DNA of 64,000 nt, taken from NCBI GenBank assembly GCA_036785325.1, contig JAXIVH010000245.1:1-64000 (forward strand). Direction: 5' to 3'. Shown here piece after piece: positions 58,864 to 64,000 of the stretch; the stretch's first letter is position 1; every line of letters begins with the position of its first letter. This DNA is from Urophycis tenuis (taxonomy: Eukaryota; Chordata; Actinopteri; Gadiformes; Phycidae). Below the pieces are notes generated by a model. That model was given only the letters and a program-made list of their open reading frames with translations. It had not been told where the DNA came from and made no database searches. A program made the translations under genes and the position numbers.

Positions 58864-59641
58864 TTATTCATTTTCATCCAAACGAGGCCATTGAAAGCCC
58901 TGATAGGTCTGCTCACCACTTTGGAATTGTTGTCTGATGGTTGAAACCACACAGAAGGGTAGAGGCTTCCTTATACTCCTGCCAAGAACTCCATAAGCCC
59001 AGCGTATAGCCTGCCTGTACGCAGTGTACCGGTACTAGGGATAAGTAGGCAAGATTCCTAAGTTTAAAACTCTCTGTAAGCAGGTTGGAAACGTCATTTT
59101 AAGCCTGTTTCTTATGCATCTTTATTGTGTATGCAACACATCCCCTGTCCCCTATAACTGTTGCTTCATAGGACTCAGTGTAAAAAGATTGGTAAAGTAA
59201 ACATAAACCATGCACATACTCGTGTGTGCTGGCTTGAAGGGGACCATGATCCTGCCTGAAATGGGAGTATGCTACCTTTAGTACAAACGGATTCAGGCAG
59301 CATGCCTCAAATCCAGGATGCTGAGTTAGGCACGTTACATCTGCTGGCCGTGGGGTGAGCTCCTGGACCAGCGACCAAAACACACTCACTTCCCTACAAC
59401 ACAAGCTCTCCACCACAGTCTCCATGAAATAAACACTAGGGGTTCACAGGTGGGACTGTCAAGCTAGCCCATAATATGCCTTCTATTTCTAGATCTTCTG
59501 AGTAAGTTTAGGGTACTTATCTGAACTAACAACATAACCACACATTTCCTCATTCACACTCTCACGTCTAACCGGTTCGAAATGATCATAAATGTTAATT
59601 GTGGGTCTTGCCACCTCTTCCTCATCCCAGTTAGACGCCAT
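58864..59641 (-). pseudogene. P2X7-type zinc-domain gene, probably degenerate
   Basis: Three minus-strand coding pieces. (a) 59641-59489 opens with ATG in good context and reads MASNWDEEEVARPTIN, then DHFEPVRRES; FEP-type starts are common in this fish family. (b) About 59425-59216 reads TVVESLCCREV and HPGFEACCLNPFVLKVAY, then FRQDHGPLQASTHE. (c) 59034-58864 follows an acceptor CTTATCCCTAG and reads YRYTAYRQAIRWAYGVLG, then PLPFCVVSTIRQQF, ending at TAA. Pieces b and c together match the zinc-binding intracellular C-terminal domain of P2X7 receptors (CCRE, HPGFEAxCL, YRYTAYRQ, LPxCVVxxIR). Fish genomes hold many free-standing genes of this domain. The expected WCxCGxC segment before piece b was not found. 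The intron 1 splice sites do not resolve, so it may be broken. Its 5' end is 390 bases from tspan3, head to head. Confidence 0.62.
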
Positions 59642-59819
59642 AGTCCTAGTACAAGGCTGAGGCTACCTTACACCACGTCTCCCTCGTGTGACGTCATCGC
59701 CGAAATGCGTTAAAAAGAACCGTTACTACCAAAAACTACAAAAAACTGGGCTTTAACAACATTTTTGATATTTCTAACTTTATATTCATATCTCGAGTGC
59801 TCTATGTAGTATGTACTCA

Positions 59820-59960
59820 TTAATCGATATTGGTGTTTAACCTGAACCATGGGCTTTAATGATTACCTCATTGTGCCACGTGACCTATATGTTGCGTATG
59901 ATTGGCCAAACCCGAGGCGAGTCGGCGCAAAGAGGGCGGGGCCAGTGAAGCCATTTTATT
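59820..59960 (+). promoter_or_regulatory. tspan3 proximal promoter motifs
   Basis: E-box CACGTG at 59877-59882 (context GCCACGTGAC, one base off the lysosomal CLEAR motif). Reverse CCAAT (ATTGG) is at about 59901, and a GC box GGGCGGGGCC at about 59935-59944. They lie 90-150 bases before the tspan3 ATG. Confidence 0.5.
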
Positions 59961-60015
59961 ATCATAATAGAGAGAAGCAGGTGCAACGCTCTGTTTTACA
60001 CTGTGTGTATTTTAG

Positions 60016-63819
<3,804 letters not shown>

Positions 63820-64000
63820 GTGAGATAACATTACACTATACAGTACATCCATACAGGTGTATAAACGTAATCTCCAGGACAATGTGGAACTGTTTGTTAT
63901 TTTGTTGTACTAACTGTTAGTGACAGTTGTGATGTTTATAGTAAATGCATACCTGCAAGTTTATTTTATCTGAATCTATCCATAACTAGTGCCTACATTA

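Noticed and set aside
59099..59215. The C-terminal part of the minus-strand frame after THEY (GLCLLYQSFYTE onward) as coding
   Set aside because: The conserved continuation YRYTAYRQ is found further on at 59034 behind a splice acceptor, so this stretch is better read as intron.

Overview
The window is nuclear DNA of a ray-finned (teleost) fish. It carries intron-containing vertebrate genes with GT-AG introns, a vertebrate tRNA-His, teleost-type LINEs, SINEs and MITEs, and very many dinucleotide repeats. Codfishes are known for such repeat density, but the species cannot be fixed from this. No CRISPR, operon or prokaryotic feature is present.

Layout, left to right. (1) Bases 1-7391 are mostly simple repeats and are probably intron 1 of frmd5, whose first coding exon lies on the minus strand at 7392-7493. 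(2) An intact tRNA-His(GTG) gene is at 8667-8738, minus. (3) A complete 10-exon (6-4) photolyase gene (cry5 type), 9519-14816, plus. (4) A 7-kb gene-poor stretch with candidate muscle regulatory motifs. (5) A complete 14-exon alpk3, 21837-33377, plus: two Ig domains and an alpha-kinase domain, 1948 residues, with one GC-AG intron. (6) A 4.5-kb spacer with a SINE. (7) A complete 6-exon sec11a, 37864-42521, plus. (8) A complete 3-exon neuromedin B precursor, 44094-44818, plus. (9) A transposon-rich block, about 48.1-59.7 kb. It holds nested LINEs (Rex1-like and L2 copies inside an older I/Nimb-like LINE), two adjacent hAT-like MITEs, a decayed THAP-domain gene (plus) and a P2X7-type zinc-domain gene (minus). 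(10) tspan3 from 60031, plus, with its last coding exon beyond the right edge.

Reading frames of all complete genes were joined exon by exon. The coding sums are multiples of three: cry5 1569 nt, alpk3 5847 nt, sec11a 540 nt, nmb 408 nt. tspan3 gives 669 nt so far, 223 of about 253 codons. The genes do not form a pathway. They are a microsyntenic set in which ALPK3, SEC11A and NMB are also neighbours on human chromosome 15q25, with one orientation changed and ZNF592 missing between them.

The least conventional content is the convergent THAP-relict / P2X7-zinc-domain pair at 56.9-59.65 kb, mostly hidden in short exons. It may be one mobile or formerly mobile composite unit.
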